A DNA stretch of 64,000 nt from positions 113,991 to 177,990 of the forward strand of contig NMRB01000257.1 of the NCBI GenBank assembly GCA_002633025.1, in the 5' to 3' direction. The notes beneath the pieces were generated by a model. That model did no database searches and was not told the origin of the DNA. It saw only the letters and a program-made list of their open reading frames with translations. The DNA is from Notospermus geniculatus (lineage: Eukaryota; Nemertea; Pilidiophora; Heteronemertea; Lineidae). This document shows, one piece after another, positions 32,621 through 43,462 of this stretch. Positions within the stretch are counted from its first letter, which is position 1. Every line of letters starts with the position of its first letter. The position numbers and the translations under genes were made by a program.

Positions 32621-32830
32621 GTCTCGTAGCCTCGTGAAGGTCCCCAAAATGCTTGACGAGACTGATACGTACTTCAAAGAATCAAGACCTAGTTTTCAGC
32701 ACACATTGAAAAAACTGCAGGCAGAGCTCGTATTCAGATAGACCATAGTACATTTTACACCTACACTAACGTCAGAGGACGTAAGCACTTTCTGAATTCA
32801 GTACAGTGTGGCTTTATTGTTTTCCACTCA
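32621..32830 (+). repeat. Upstream repeat shared with the 54-kb region
   Basis: AAGGTCCCCAAAATGCTTG, CTAGTTTTCAGCACACATTG and TCAGATAGACCATAGTACAT recur in the same order at 53914-54000 (part) and 54319-54500. It lies upstream of gene A exon 1 and upstream of the gene C exon. Confidence 0.7.
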
Positions 32831-33016
32831 ATATTGTCTACAGAGCTATTATTACAGCATTTTTACGCTCATGCCGCGATTTAAAGAAATAAACAAATCG
32901 TCAGTTTCAGAATTTAGAGGCACGACCCCCCCCCCTCCTAAAATCAAATGACGACAATCTCAATTTACATGTATCTCTTTTTAGGCAATCAACAGTGACT
33001 GGTTTGAGGAGTCAAT

Positions 33017-35107
33017 ATGAAGGGGCTACAAGTTCTTATTGTGCATGGTGAGTTCCTAGTATATTCTCGGGAAAAAATTAATTATACACATGACTATAGT
33101 GAATATTTTTGCATTACCTACTGAGTATCTTTTCTTGGGGTATTTCTCACAGCAAATTTTAGAACCTTCAAGTTTAGTATAAAGGCGGTGATCGACTGGC
33201 GCGTACGCGGCGCGTGCTGCAGGCGTTCCGCCAATCAGATTCTTCGGTAGGAGGTTCGGTCCGTGTTACCGCCTCTCTGACTGGTTGACTGTTTTCCCGA
33301 CGCGTTGCTTACGCGCCAGTCTGTCACCGCTTTAAGATCCTAAGGCCGCGTGCAGACTGCAAGCATGGCAAGCGAACTGGCGAAGCGAAGCGAAAAAAAA
33401 AATTCGCCAAGGCGATGTGGCGAAAACATTTTAAAAACACTCTGGAAGCATTGGCTGTACATTATATTTGCTCAAAGTTGTCTGTAGAGCTAATAGGGAG
33501 GTTTAGAAATCAAACGATAATGTAAACTTTACGACAACGTTATTTTTCGTACTACACATTTATATTGCATTTTCGGTACAAAAATAAAGTTGTCGTTAAC
33601 GTTTACATTTATCGTTTGATTTCTAAACCTCCCTAATAACGCCGTATTAACGCTGAGCTCCCCATTAAATATTTTAGAGAACCATTTTAGGCGCACACTT
33701 GAGATTTTCTTGCCAGACATGTTAGACGACGTGCTTCATATGACAATAGGGAGGTTTAGAAATAAGACGATAAACGTAAACTTACGATAACGTTGTTTTT
33801 CATACTACACATTAACCAGATTTTATATTGCATTTTCTGTACAAAAATAACGTTGTCGTGAACGTTTACATTTGTTGCTTGAGTTCTAAACCTCCTCATT
33901 GACTAAACTTTAAAATACACTTACCAACTTTCTTTATTCCTGAATCACCTATATTTTCAGTTGCCTTGGCGTCTGTCATACAAGCGAGTTATTATGGACC
34001 TCATCATCCTGTGGATAAAAAAACCTATGATTACCAATTTGTTAAAGACGCATGCAGTAAGTATAAATCGCAGCCCCGACCTGTCGGGATAAATTGTCAT
34101 GCGGGTCACACACTAAAGGTCTGTCTACACCATCAACATTTTCAAAAAATTTCTGCAACAAAACATTTTGAAAACTTTTTTTTCGAAATGTTACGGCTTG
34201 TTTTGGGTTTGGTGTACAGTCCGCAACTACAGGCCTGTCCACATTGTCAACATTTTCAAAACATTATTTTCGGAAAACATTTAGTTGCAACAAATCTGCA
34301 ACACCCTTGTTTTGAGATTGTTAAACAGTGTAGACAGGACTTGCAACACTTCAAAACATGTTTTGAAAATGTTTTAGGAATGTTTTAAAAGAAATGTCAT
34401 GTGATTCCTCTGCAAACATGTTCAAAACATGTTTTGAATTGCTGCAAGTCTGTCCACACTGTACAACAATCTCAAAACAAGGGTGTTGCAGATTTGTTGC
34501 AACTAAATGCTTTAGAAATGTTTTGGAAATGTTTTGGAAATGTTGATGGTGTGGACGGGCTTTTATCAAAAACATGTTTTCAAATTGTTTTGCAAAAGTT
34601 GCAGATCCAGTCCACACTGTGCAACAAACCAAAAACAACGGTGTTTTGGAAATGTAGCAGCTGGATGTTTTTGAAATGTTTTGGAAATGTTGATGGTGTA
34701 GACAGGCCTTAAGTTTTGTCATATTTGATGTTAAAAAATATTTTGTTTTCTAATTTTCAGAGTTTTGCGGTGATGGACTTCAACTACCAGAAGGAAATGG
34801 ACCTTTTTCTCATCAGTTCTGCAGGTGTCATAAGGGACGCACCATCGTTTGCCGTGGCCCTCCTCGCATCATACCACAACCAGCTCACAAGAAAATGAAA
34901 AATGCTGCTCCGGTCAACAAGGATTTGGACATCGAAGTCGGTTCTAAACCAGCTCCTCAAGGTGGACAATTTAAAGGTCCTTTTGCTTCGAAGAAAATGG
35001 ACAATGCTGCATCGGACAACAAGAATTTGGACAACGAGCTCGGCTCCAAACAAGCTGCTGAAGGTGGACGACTGAAAGACCGTCTAACTTCTCAGCAAAC
35101 CAACTAG
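33017..35107 (+). CDS. Small secreted four-cysteine protein, copy A (three coding exons)
   Basis: Coding exons are 33017-33047, 33961-34056 and 34761-35107, with GTGAGT and GTAAGT donors and TTTTCAG acceptors, both introns phase 1. Together they give 157 residues. The 5' UTR is itself spliced (TTTTTAG at 32984). MKGLQVLIVHVALASVIQA is a signal peptide split by intron 1. A linker leads to a compact domain: CKFCGDG, then FCRCHKGRTIVC, a C-x-C...G...C pattern reminiscent of half a von Willebrand factor C module. The tail is hydrophilic with two 34-residue repeats (KKMKNAAPVNKDLDIEVGSK and KKMDNAASDNKNLDNELGSK). The TAG stop falls in a third, diverged repeat whose frame stays open 50 more codons to TAA 35258-35260. 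The function is unknown; an extracellular matrix, defence or signalling peptide is possible. Confidence 0.75.
33182..33334. mobile_element. MITE, GGTGACAGACTGGCG family, in gene A intron 1
   Basis: Intact 153-bp copy of the element interrupted at 27947-28357; arms CGACTGGCGCGTACGCG and CGCGTTGCTTACGCGCCAGT. Confidence 0.75.
33495..33634. mobile_element. MITE, AGGGAGGTTTAGAAATC family, with 3-bp AAT duplication
   Basis: 140 bp, ends AGGGAGGTTTAGAAATC and GATTTCTAAACCTCCCT, flanked by AAT on both sides. In gene A intron 1. Confidence 0.85.
33748..33897. mobile_element. MITE, AGGGAGGTTTAGAAATC family, diverged copy
   Basis: Second copy in gene A intron 1, 63 bp upstream of exon 2. The right end is mutated (CTAAACCTCCTC). 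Confidence 0.75.
34117..34709. mobile_element. Foldback element filling gene A intron 2
   Basis: AGGTCTGTCTACACCATCAA and the inverse TTGATGGTGTAGACAGGCCT are the ends. Inside, CATTTTCAAAAC / GTTTTGAAAATG and CTGTCCACACTGT units repeat in both orientations. It occupies nearly all of the 704-bp intron. Confidence 0.8.
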
Positions 35108-35366
35108 GCTGGTATGGACAATGAGGATAAGTCGGGCATTACTTTGGAAAGAGGCAAGCCTAAATCTCGCCCAGTTCAGGGAGACCGACCAAAACACCCA
35201 CCGGCGTCTCGAAGAAACAGCCATGAGACTAAGGATCAGAAGGAACCCACTTCAACATAACTTCATCATTAGATAGGCCTAAGATGTCGGCAATAGAATG
35301 TCGTACAACCTGCCACCTTTTGTCCTTGACCTGTACTACCTGTACGAAATGTTAAGAATGGCGATC

Positions 35367-35372
35367 AATAAA
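35367..35372 (+). promoter_or_regulatory. Poly(A) signal AATAAA of gene A
   Basis: AATAAA 260 nt after the first stop codon. The preceding CTGCCACCTTTTGTCC...CTGTACTA block is conserved in the copy C 3' UTR. Confidence 0.7.
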
Positions 35373-35412
35373 CATACAATGATCAACATATTCTTCGGAT
35401 ATTATTATCTCC

Positions 35413-35620
35413 TTAAGGGTTATGAAAAGTGGCTCGAAATCTCGAATTTTTGACGCAAAAAATCTGACTAACTGCACACAAAATTGAGAAAATAAGGCTC
35501 GGAGGCCCTTCTTCTGATGCTTCCCGAGGAGCACCGAGACCTTTTTTCTCAATTTGTTGTGCATAGTCAGATTTTTTGCGTCAAAATTGCGAGGTTTCGA
35601 GTCACTTTGCATAACCCTTA
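35413..35620. mobile_element. Palindromic element, AAGGGTTATGAAAAGTGG
   Basis: TTAAGGGTTATGAAAAGTG and CACTTTGCATAACCCTTAA are inverted; inner ACGCAAAAAATCTGACTA is matched by TAGTCAGATTTTTTGCGT. Confidence 0.75.
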
Positions 35621-36120
35621 ATTATTAATACCCCGCTTTCGACCCCGGTTGGGATCGAAATTTTGCAAAATTCGGAGACGACTTTAATGTTAATACTCTC
35701 ATTTTTGGTGTCGTATATTAGGCTTTATGCTGGATATCAGCTTGTCAGTATATCAGTGCGTCTGATTTGACGGCAGCCATCGAGCTCCAAAATCACGACC
35801 GGGAGCGCCATAAACCACATCCCTCGACAACGAACAAGAAAAGTACCCGTCTTTCCTCTTTTCGGCTATTAAAAAAATTTCCTAGGTACGAGGTTTGTTC
35901 AGTTCCGCAAATTACCAACAGCCATACAGATTGCAATAAGCCAAGTATTAACGTGAAAATAGTCAAGACCCATGATCTTGGACACATGATGAAAGACCTT
36001 GAAAGCCTATTGGTTATCAAATCCGCTTATAGCAAGCGGCAGGTCCCAATGTAACGTTTTTGAGTGTGGCCCGTGTGTCAGTGTGGCATTACAATAGATT
36101 GACGGAATAAACGACTACTT

Positions 36121-36235
36121 GAGAATGAGCGACACACAGAGAAACAGTGAGTCCTTTTCCCAGTGTGTTCCAAACAATGGGAGTCACAGAGAAAAATATC
36201 CACACTGAAAAAAACATTACTCCTAGTTCGAATTT
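36121..36235 (+). repeat. Downstream block shared by genes A and B
   Basis: GAGCGACACACAGAGAAA, CAGTGTGTTCCAAACAA and CACACTGAAAAA recur at 50901-51005 in the same order, supporting tandem duplication of whole gene units. Confidence 0.65.
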
Positions 36236-36264
36236 CAGGCGCTTCAGTCCGTCACATGGGACAG

Positions 36265-36420
36265 TAAAGCTGGGCGCACATTGACCGCAAACCTCAATGG
36301 GGTAGGGGTGTTTTTAAAGTTGACTGACCCAACGATGTTTGACTCGTCATTCAGCCGGGTCAGTCGACTTTAAAAACACCCCTAACTCATTGAGATTTGC
36401 CGTCAATGAGCGCCCAGCCT
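36265..36420. mobile_element. MITE with GGGGTGTTTTTAAAGT core, copy 1
   Basis: Outer ends AAAGCTGGGCGCACATTGA and TCAATGAGCGCCCAGC, core GGGTGTTTTTAAAGTTGACT plus inverse. Copies 2 and 3 are at 41155-41332 and 41460-41612. Confidence 0.75.
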
Positions 36421-36554
36421 CAGCAAGCGATGGTGCCTTAGCTCAGGATATTTACTAGGACTGATGATATTGAAAAGGACTGGCCAAAGCACAGAACCTT
36501 GAAGTAGACTTCAATCCAAGTGAACGATATGAGAGCAGTCGTCATGTCCTGACC

Positions 36555-36890
36555 GCGTACATCGCACTTGCGACTGGCAGCAACTCAGGTAACATCCGGG
36601 ACATTGAGACTCGACAAGACTAGGTTTCGTTCAGAAAACTGGCACTGATCATGCAGTTGCACCTGCGCACATCGCAGCGACTGAACGAAACTGGGTACAA
36701 CTAGTCGCTAGAAAGTTGAACATGTGCAACTGGCGGCAACTGGCAAAATCTCAGTTCCAGCGAGTCGCAAGGGTGCATACATCGACCGATTATGGCGACT
36801 GATCAGTCGCCTCCAGTTCCAGCTAGATCCTCCCAGTCGCCAGTAGCTCAGTGGCGACTAGTTGTCTCCAGTCGCAAGTTAGTGTGATGT
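36555..36890. repeat. Dispersed repeat rich in CAGTCGC, copy 2
   Basis: Collinear with 24060-24390. Confidence 0.65.
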
Positions 36891-37284
36891 ACGCTAGGCT
36901 TTAACGCATTGAGTAAGGACTAGGTGTAACGTTTTCAAGTATCCCCCATATCTCAGTGTTTTTAAACAAGAGACAGCAAAGATGCCAAGGAAATCTCCAA
37001 ACGTTTTCCAAGTCGCTACAGAAATGTTTGTTGGGAGCTGAATGAGCATCAAATTCACTTGATTCTTTTGATTTTTCATACTTAGAATCAAACCCGCGGC
37101 CTATCGGACATGAGTCTGACGCTCAACTACTATGCCGCCAAAACAACACGCTGTAAGTGATGAAATGCCAAACGTATTGATATTTTATTTTAGATCAATA
37201 AATATCCAACGATTGCAGGTTAACAACCATCTCACATTTGACGATTTTGCAAAATTTCTGCATTGCATTCAGACTGCGGTCTTA

Positions 37285-37500
37285 GGATGGTGCAGTTGTC
37301 GAGCGACGGGTACATGATCAAGAGCCCGCGGGTTCGATTCCCAGCCGAGTCATCACTCTGTATCTCAACTGGTCTGAAAGGATCAAGTGATGTGCTGAAT
37401 GAGCTGCTCCTTGAGTTCACCAGAAAGGGCCCAAGAGAGACTGAGGTAATAATGTGAAGCACTTTGAGACTGTTTTACTGTAAGAAGTGACAGGTGATCA
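37285..37500 (+). repeat. tRNA-derived SINE with conserved tail
   Basis: GGATGGTGCAGTTGTCGAGC (A-box region) and GCGGGTTCGATTCCCAGCC (B box) form a tRNA-like head. The tail GTGAAGCACTTTGAGACTGT then TTTACTGTAAGAAGTG matches the tails at 30926 and 52016. Confidence 0.7.
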
Positions 37501-37582
37501 TCATTGGTCATCAGTTTACTCAACTATTATCACTGCTGTCCACTACTCTTGTCAACCTGCAGAGACGTACATTTCAGCCATT

Positions 37583-38009
37583 AGGCAGGTTAAGAAATCA
37601 AACGATCAACGTAAACTTTACGACAACGTTATTTTTCATAGTACACATTAACCAAATTTTATATTGCGTTTTCGGTACAAAAATAACGTTGTCGTTAACG
37701 TTTTTTTCAGCCATTGGGGAGGTTTCGAAATCAAACGATAAACCAAACTTTTACGACAACGTTATTTTTCATACTACACATTTACCAGGTTTTGCATTGC
37801 ATTTTCGGTACAAAAATAAAGTTGTCGTTAAAGTTTACGTTTATCGTTTGATTTCGAAACCTCCCTATTAGGGAGGTTAAGACATCAAACTTTACGACAA
37901 CGTTATTTGTCATACTACACATATTAACCAAATTTTATATTGCGTTTTCGGTACAAAAATAACGTTGTCGTTAACGTTTACGTTTCTCCTTTGGTTTCTT
38001 AACGTCCCT
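37583..38009. mobile_element. Cluster of three AGGGAGGTTTAGA-family MITEs
   Basis: Copies lie at 37583-37709 (truncated), 37716-37866 and 37870-38009. ATT precedes or follows each, and the last two share a single ATT between them. TTTCAGCCATT precedes both of the first two, so part of the cluster arose by local duplication. Confidence 0.8.
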
Positions 38010-38066
38010 ATTGTGTTGCAAGACCTTTACACCTTTCCTCGATTGCGACAAGCGCCTGTGTTTCCT

Positions 38067-38156
38067 ACAGGGTGGGCCAGAGAAAGTGTCCCTCGAACAA
38101 TAGGGAAGCAATAGAAATGCTGTTGTTCGAGGGACACTTTCTCTGGCCCACCATGT
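38067..38156. mobile_element. 90-bp TA-flanked mini-palindrome, CAGGGTGGGCC
   Basis: CAGGGTGGGCCAGAGAAAGT at left and the inverse at right, flanked by TA. The ends resemble the mariner-like element at 44442-45194 (CAGGGTGGTCC). Confidence 0.75.
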
Positions 38157-38171
38157 AGAAAGGGTTACAAA

Positions 38172-38420
38172 TTGTTAAACGACAGGCCTATGAAAAAGCA
38201 ACCAGGCTTATCATATAATGTCGTGTATTACAATATAGATGGATGTGCATTTCACTGGTAACCATTGATCATTTATCGAACCGCCATCGAAAATATGCCA
38301 ATTAGCCAGCACCTCTTTTTTTTTCAAATCAACGACTTGACTGATTTGACTCTGGGCCAATCAGCACAGTGAAAGGGGTTTCACTTGAACATAGGCCCGA
38401 GAAGAGGGAACTGGGTAGGT
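38172..38420 (+). repeat. Upstream block of the cysteine-rich gene family, copy 2
   Basis: GTTAAACGACAGGCCTATGA and ATCATTTATCGAACCGCC align with 31838-31990 and 58250-58300. It is the nearest such block upstream of gene B. Confidence 0.5.
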
Positions 38421-38654
38421 CGCACGCGGTGAATTCAGTAAAAATATTTAGTTAAAAAGCTGGTGCGCCGTTTTGTGGATACATTTTCTGTTTTGTTCAG
38501 TGTAGTAAAACATTTATAGGATTTCTGAATCACATAATAGGGCCGCAGGTACGTTTTTAAAAGTTTTTCTCGCCAAGGTTTAAGCCAGCAACACTGACCA
38601 GGCAGAAAAACCCAACTTGCTATAGCTTGGTTGCTGCCGATGTACAGTCTCAGA

Positions 38655-39541
38655 CAAATTTATCTCCACCTGATACCTTGAATATTTCAAATACTACTGG
38701 GTTAATTTTAGCACGGTTTGTTCCATATGAAAGCATATCTTGTTAGTCATATTTCTGCATCAAAATTTTGGAAATTTGCAAATATCGTAATTATGTAATA
38801 GCTTGTCAGAAAAATCCCTAAATTTCAAGACTTTATTATGAATTTTTTACGTGTTGCAGTTTTGATAGAGTGGAACCTTCTGAGGATTTCGGGCTTTGTT
38901 TCATCAAAATCTGCAGAGTGGTTGTTGAGATGATTATCAAATTTCGATAACTTGATTATTTTGCATCAGTAGACACAGCCCACCTAAAACTGGTTAGAAG
39001 TATTACTTCTAACCAGTTTTAGGTGGGCTGTGTCTACTGAAGCGTGTCTACTGAAGCATTTTGAAAAATATCCAATATTTATGCCCAGTTAAAGCAAAAA
39101 CTTCCAAAATTTTGTAAACCCATATTATGAGGTTAGCTTTATCAAATGGCATCAAAATTTCCTAAAAACACGAAAATCTCAAATTATCAAAATTTTGATA
39201 ATCTCAAATATCTCAGCAACCACTCAACGATAAAATTAAGCCCAAAATTCGTAGGAAGTCCCACTCTATCAGAACTGCAACAAAAATCACAAAAATATTC
39301 CATAATAAAAGGTTTAAAATACGTATAAAGTTCTTTGTGCTCTATTTTGGATATGATAAAAAGTTTGATATTCAGTATTTTTTTCTTATGATCTATTACA
39401 TAATTACGATATTTTCAAATTTCCGATATTTTAATGCCGAAATATGACCAACAAGATACTTTCATGTGGAACAAACCTTGTTAAAACTGGCCCAGTAGTA
39501 TTCGAAATATTCGATGTATCAGGTGGAGATGAATTTATGTC
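38655..39541. mobile_element. Large foldback element with perfect central hairpin
   Basis: TTTATCTCCACCTGATACC and GGTATCAGGTGGAGAT-like inverse (actual right arm CGATGTATCAGGTGGAGATG) are the ends. The arms include ATATCGTAATTATGTAATAG / its inverse. The centre 38966-39042 is a perfect hairpin (CAGTAGACACAGCCCACC ... GGTGGGCTGTGTCTACTG). The related single arm is at 14080-14280. Confidence 0.75.
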
Positions 39542-40140
39542 AAACTGGGTTGTACAAACTGGGTTATTTAGTAAGTAACTAAGCATCACAACGATAACGA
39601 ATCGCAAGAACGCTGCGTCACGACGAATCAGGATCCCGACGTGTGTTGACCTGACTTGAGTTGACCCTTGTTCATACAGGCGGCGCGGTGCGATTCGAAG
39701 TTTTTCACGCCTGATCCCTCCCATTGTTAAACCAACAGCTGTTCACACTTGCGGTGCGACGCGATGCAGTAAGAAGCGGTAGGGCGTGACGAGCGATTTC
39801 TACCGCCCCCCATCGCTCCTGCAGTATTTTTCAGCGTCGAATCGCGTGAGGATACCGGCATATCTGGCACAATTTGGCTGAGAATCCATTCACGCGATTT
39901 TCGTGCCGCGCGATGTCGCATCCTTTGTCCACGACCAACGCGGCGGAAACAAACAATGCTTTCGAGCGTCTGCCGCTCGAAAATCGCGTGAATGGACAGC
40001 CAGCCTTTGAATGACATGAAATGTGCGCTTGGCTTAAGGCTAGGGACACACCGAACGCGATGCGTCGACGCGCGCGGCAAATTCTTTGTTATTTTCCGCC
40101 GCACTGCAGGCAAACAAAGGCTTTCAAAGCATAAATCGCA
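39468..40140. repeat. Tandem duplication, unit 1 (no insertion)
   Basis: Starts GGAACAAACCTTGTTAAAAC and ends AGCATAAATCGCA. It is nearly identical to unit 2 and keeps AGTAACTAAGCATCAC intact where unit 2 has an insertion. The interior has an inverted pair around CATTCACGCGATTTTCG. Confidence 0.9.
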
Positions 40141-41101
40141 GGAACAAACCTTGTTAAAACTGGCCCAGTAGTATTCGAAATATTCGATGTATCAGGTGGA
40201 GATGAATTTATGTCAAACTGGGTTGTACAAACCGGGTTATTTAGTAAGTAACTACACTACAGGTCACAATTGACATCCCTAAATTCACGTAAGTTACGCA
40301 TAAGTCACTCGTAACTTACACAACAACTCACGAGCTATGTTACGCGTAACTTACGAGGTGAGTTATGCGAATTTCGCCAGTTACGCGGTGAGTTACACAG
40401 TGAGTTGTGAGGCGAGTTACATGATTTTGGCGAGTTACGCGTAACTCACGGCTTTGGTTTCGCGTAAGTTACGGGTAACTTACGAGTAGCTTACGCGAAG
40501 CCGTAGGGATGTCAATTGTGACCTGTACTGTAAGCATCACAACAATAACGAATCGCAAGAACGCTGCGTCACGACGAATCAGGATCCCGACGTGTGTTGA
40601 CCTGACTTGAGTTTACCCTTGTTCATACAGGCGGCGCGGTGCGATTCGAAGTTTTTCACGCCTGATCCCTCCCATTGTTAAACCAATAGCTGTTCACACT
40701 TGCGGTGCGACGCGATGCAGTAAGAAGCGGTAGGGCGTGACGAGCGATTTCTACCGCCCCTCCCCTCCCCCCATCGCTCCTGCAGTATTTTTCAGCGTCG
40801 AATCGCGTGAGGATACCGGCATATCTGGCACAATTTGGCTGAGAATCCATTCACGCGATTTTCGTGCCGCGCGATGTCGCATCCTTTGTCCACGACCAAC
40901 GCGGCGGAAACACAAACAATGCTTTCGAGCGTCTGCCGCTCGGAAATCGCGTGAATGGACAGCCAGCCTTTGAATGACATGAAATGTGCGCTTGGCTTAA
41001 GGCTAGGGATACACCGAACGCGATGCGTCGACGCGCGCGGCAAATTCTTTGTTATTTTCCGCCGCACTGCAGGCAAACAAAGGCTTTCAAAGCATAAATC
41101 G
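40141..41101. repeat. Tandem duplication, unit 2 (with insertion)
   Basis: Directly abuts unit 1 and repeats it with few differences, apart from the 276-bp TA-flanked element at 40255-40530. Confidence 0.9.
40255..40530. mobile_element. TA-flanked foldback MITE of GTAACTTAC units
   Basis: Ends CACTACAGGTCACAATTGAC and GTCAATTGTGACCTGTACTG, flanked by TA. The interior has about a dozen GTAACTTACG / CGTAAGTTAC / GAGTTACG units in both orientations. Unit 1 of the surrounding duplication is the empty site. Confidence 0.9.
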
Positions 41102-41154
41102 CACGCGCGTTGCACTGTCGCACGCGAATTCGCGTTCGCTGTATCCGTAGCCTG

Positions 41155-41332
41155 AAGCTAGGCGCACATGTATGCGGTTCGTGCTCCGGTGCGGCAACGG
41201 TAGGGGTGTTTTTAAAGTTGACTGACCCAATGCTGCTCGACTCGCCATTCAGCCGGGTCAGTCGACTTTAAAAACACCCCTACCGTTGCCGCACCGGAGC
41301 ACGAACCGCATACATGTGCGCCTAGCTTTAGG
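41155..41332. mobile_element. MITE with GGGGTGTTTTTAAAGT core, copy 2
   Basis: Both arms carry GCGGTTCGTGCTCCGGTGCG or its inverse, absent from copies 1 and 3. The core GTGTTTTTAAAGTTGACTGA is shared. Confidence 0.8.
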
Positions 41333-41459
41333 CCAAGAATCCATTCACGCGATTTTCGAGCGGCAGACGCACGAAAGCATTATTTGTTTATTTCCGCGGC
41401 GTTGGTCACGGACAAAGGATGCGGCATCGCACTGCACGAAAATCGCATGAATAGATTCT

Positions 41460-41612
41460 AAAGCTAGGCGCACATGTGCCGCAAATCTCGATGAGGTAGA
41501 GGTGTTTTTAAAGTCGACTGACCCGGATAAATGACGAGTTGACAACGTTGGGTCAGTCAACTTTAAAAACACCCCTACCGCATCGAGATTTGCCGCACAT
41601 GTGCGCCTAGGC
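41460..41612. mobile_element. MITE with GGGGTGTTTTTAAAGT core, copy 3
   Basis: Both arms carry GCCGCAAATCTCGATGAGG or its inverse. Outer ends AAAGCTAGGCGCACATGTG and CACATGTGCGCCTAG. Confidence 0.8.
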
Positions 41613-42289
41613 AATCGTGGTGCGACTTGACATCCGCATAATGAGTTTCATGTCTTCTTGTAGTCACGTGACAAACAGTTGAACACGCGAACGGAGATAC
41701 TTGGTTTTTGAATGTTTCAATTTTCTCCTTGGTATATTTTTGGCGTGGTTCACGGTCAACCTGACTCGAGTTACGATGCCGCCTGATGAGCGCACAAAAT
41801 TATACTTAAAACGTTTTCAAGCCGTTTTAAAGCCCAGTGTGAACGCACCTTTTCGTTAAAGCCGTTTTTGAAACATTGGCTTTAATTACAAGGTAGTTGT
41901 GTGAATACTGACCAAACATCAAACTGGTTTGACTTACAGAAATAACGCTGTGCCATGTGCCACCTGAATTGAATGCACAGTTTTAAGGCTGGTGATTTCA
42001 AAAGTAGCCTACTCTGCAGCAAAAACGCATGGCGTTATTTGTCAGTGTGCGGCTAGCTTTAGTAGTGTGCGCTTGATGGCACAGCCATAGGGCGGCTTAT
42101 GAAAAGCCGCCCATATTCGTGACCTACGCGTAGACCTACGCGTAAAAAGATCCATGGATCTCAGGATAATGTATGAGGTATACCTGTAGTTCGAACACCC
42201 AGGAATGGCCAGGATGAATCCTGAATATACAAAATTTTAATTTGAATGGCAAGACCGTCATCAGTGGCACAAAGCCAGCAAACACCTGT
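41613..42289. other. No gene recognised
   Basis: Short frames only. Contains a small inverted GGCGGCTTATGAAAAGCCGCC near 42090. Confidence 0.4.
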
Positions 42290-42800
42290 TAGAAATTTAT
42301 ATTTTAACCGAATTCCAATCAGCATCGAGGGTGCGACCAGATCTCTCCAGCAAATTGCCTCTTATCTCGGGTGGAACATTCCAAAATTTAATTGCTGGAC
42401 ATCTGTTTATTCCTATTAATATGATATTTAAATCTTGATATTTCTGGCAGATTTCATCTGACACACGGAAGGTAAGGATGTTCACTCTCCTTTGATCCAT
42501 TTTCTGCTGTTTTCATGGTTCGAGTTGAATTCATTTCGGAACATTGGGAATTCTTTCTCGCAAACTACACTTCGTGTTTAAGGTAGGTCTTGATGATTTG
42601 GGGTGGGGGAGTCAGGTTTGGATAAGACCCTGTTGTCAGGTTGGCGCAGTGGTGGGTTCCACATCTGCCATCAATGAAATCGCAGGTTCGACACCCATAT
42701 TGTTTCATTATTTTTTCATGGTACTTTATACCTTTAAAATTTGTATCTAATGCTTGTTTTCTTGTTCTGGGGACGTTTTGTTCGACAGCCATTAACGACT
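42290..42800 (+). repeat. Dispersed segment, copy without MITEs
   Basis: AACATTCCAAAATTTAATTG, CTGACACACGGAAGGTAAG and TTTAAGGTAGGTCTT align in order with 61170-61930. Includes the SINE head at 42626-42706. Confidence 0.75.
42626..42706 (+). repeat. tRNA-derived SINE head
   Basis: GGTTGGCGCAGTGGTGGG fits a pol III A box and GCAGGTTCGACACC a B box. The homologous place at 61689-61765 reads GGTTGGCGCAGTGTC. Confidence 0.6.
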
Positions 42801-43082
42801 AAGGAGAATTAGGTTTGAAATTTGGCGTGTAGTCATATTCTAGTATGGTTGTTTCATTTGTGTGAGAATTTTCGAACAGAAATGCTGTGAATTATTTTAA
42901 AGAGGTTTTTGGTGGACTTTAGCGCTAGGGTATATCGGTTTCTGAACTATTGAATTCTTAGAAGACGGTGAAATATTATGTCGGTTGTACATGTACATTT
43001 GTATATTAGAATTCATAATTCCTAACAATTTTGCCTTTCCGTGATGAGTCGCTGAAGTGGCTGAAATTGACGTTGATTTGGA

Positions 43083-43462
43083 ATGAGGAACCCGCGTGCC
43101 GGAAATCCCGACAGGTCGGCGCTGCGAGCAGTGCGACCGAAACGACGTCATTGACGTCGTTTTATGTTTTGACGCTACGTCATGAAAAAATCAGCTGTAC
43201 ATTTTCTACAGAAAAAATGAGATAAAGACGTTGCCGAAATCGTCATCTATGTCTTCATTTTAAGGAAAAAAGCATTGCAAAATTGCAGACATTTTCATCT
43301 GCTACAAGATGGTGTAAATTTTAATGCCTGGTGTCCGAAACGAAAGGGTGATTTTCACGCCAGAAATAAATGGAAATAACGTTAGAAAAAAGAAACTTCG
43401 GTCGCACTGCTCACAGCGCCGCGTCGTGACGTTAGTTCCTCCGGTTCCTCATTATGTAGGTA
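43083..43462. mobile_element. Foldback element, AATGAGGAACC ends
   Basis: GAATGAGGAACCCGCG / GGTTCCTCATT and GCAGTGCGACCGAA / TTCGGTCGCACTGC are nested inverted pairs around a 230-bp centre. Confidence 0.65.
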
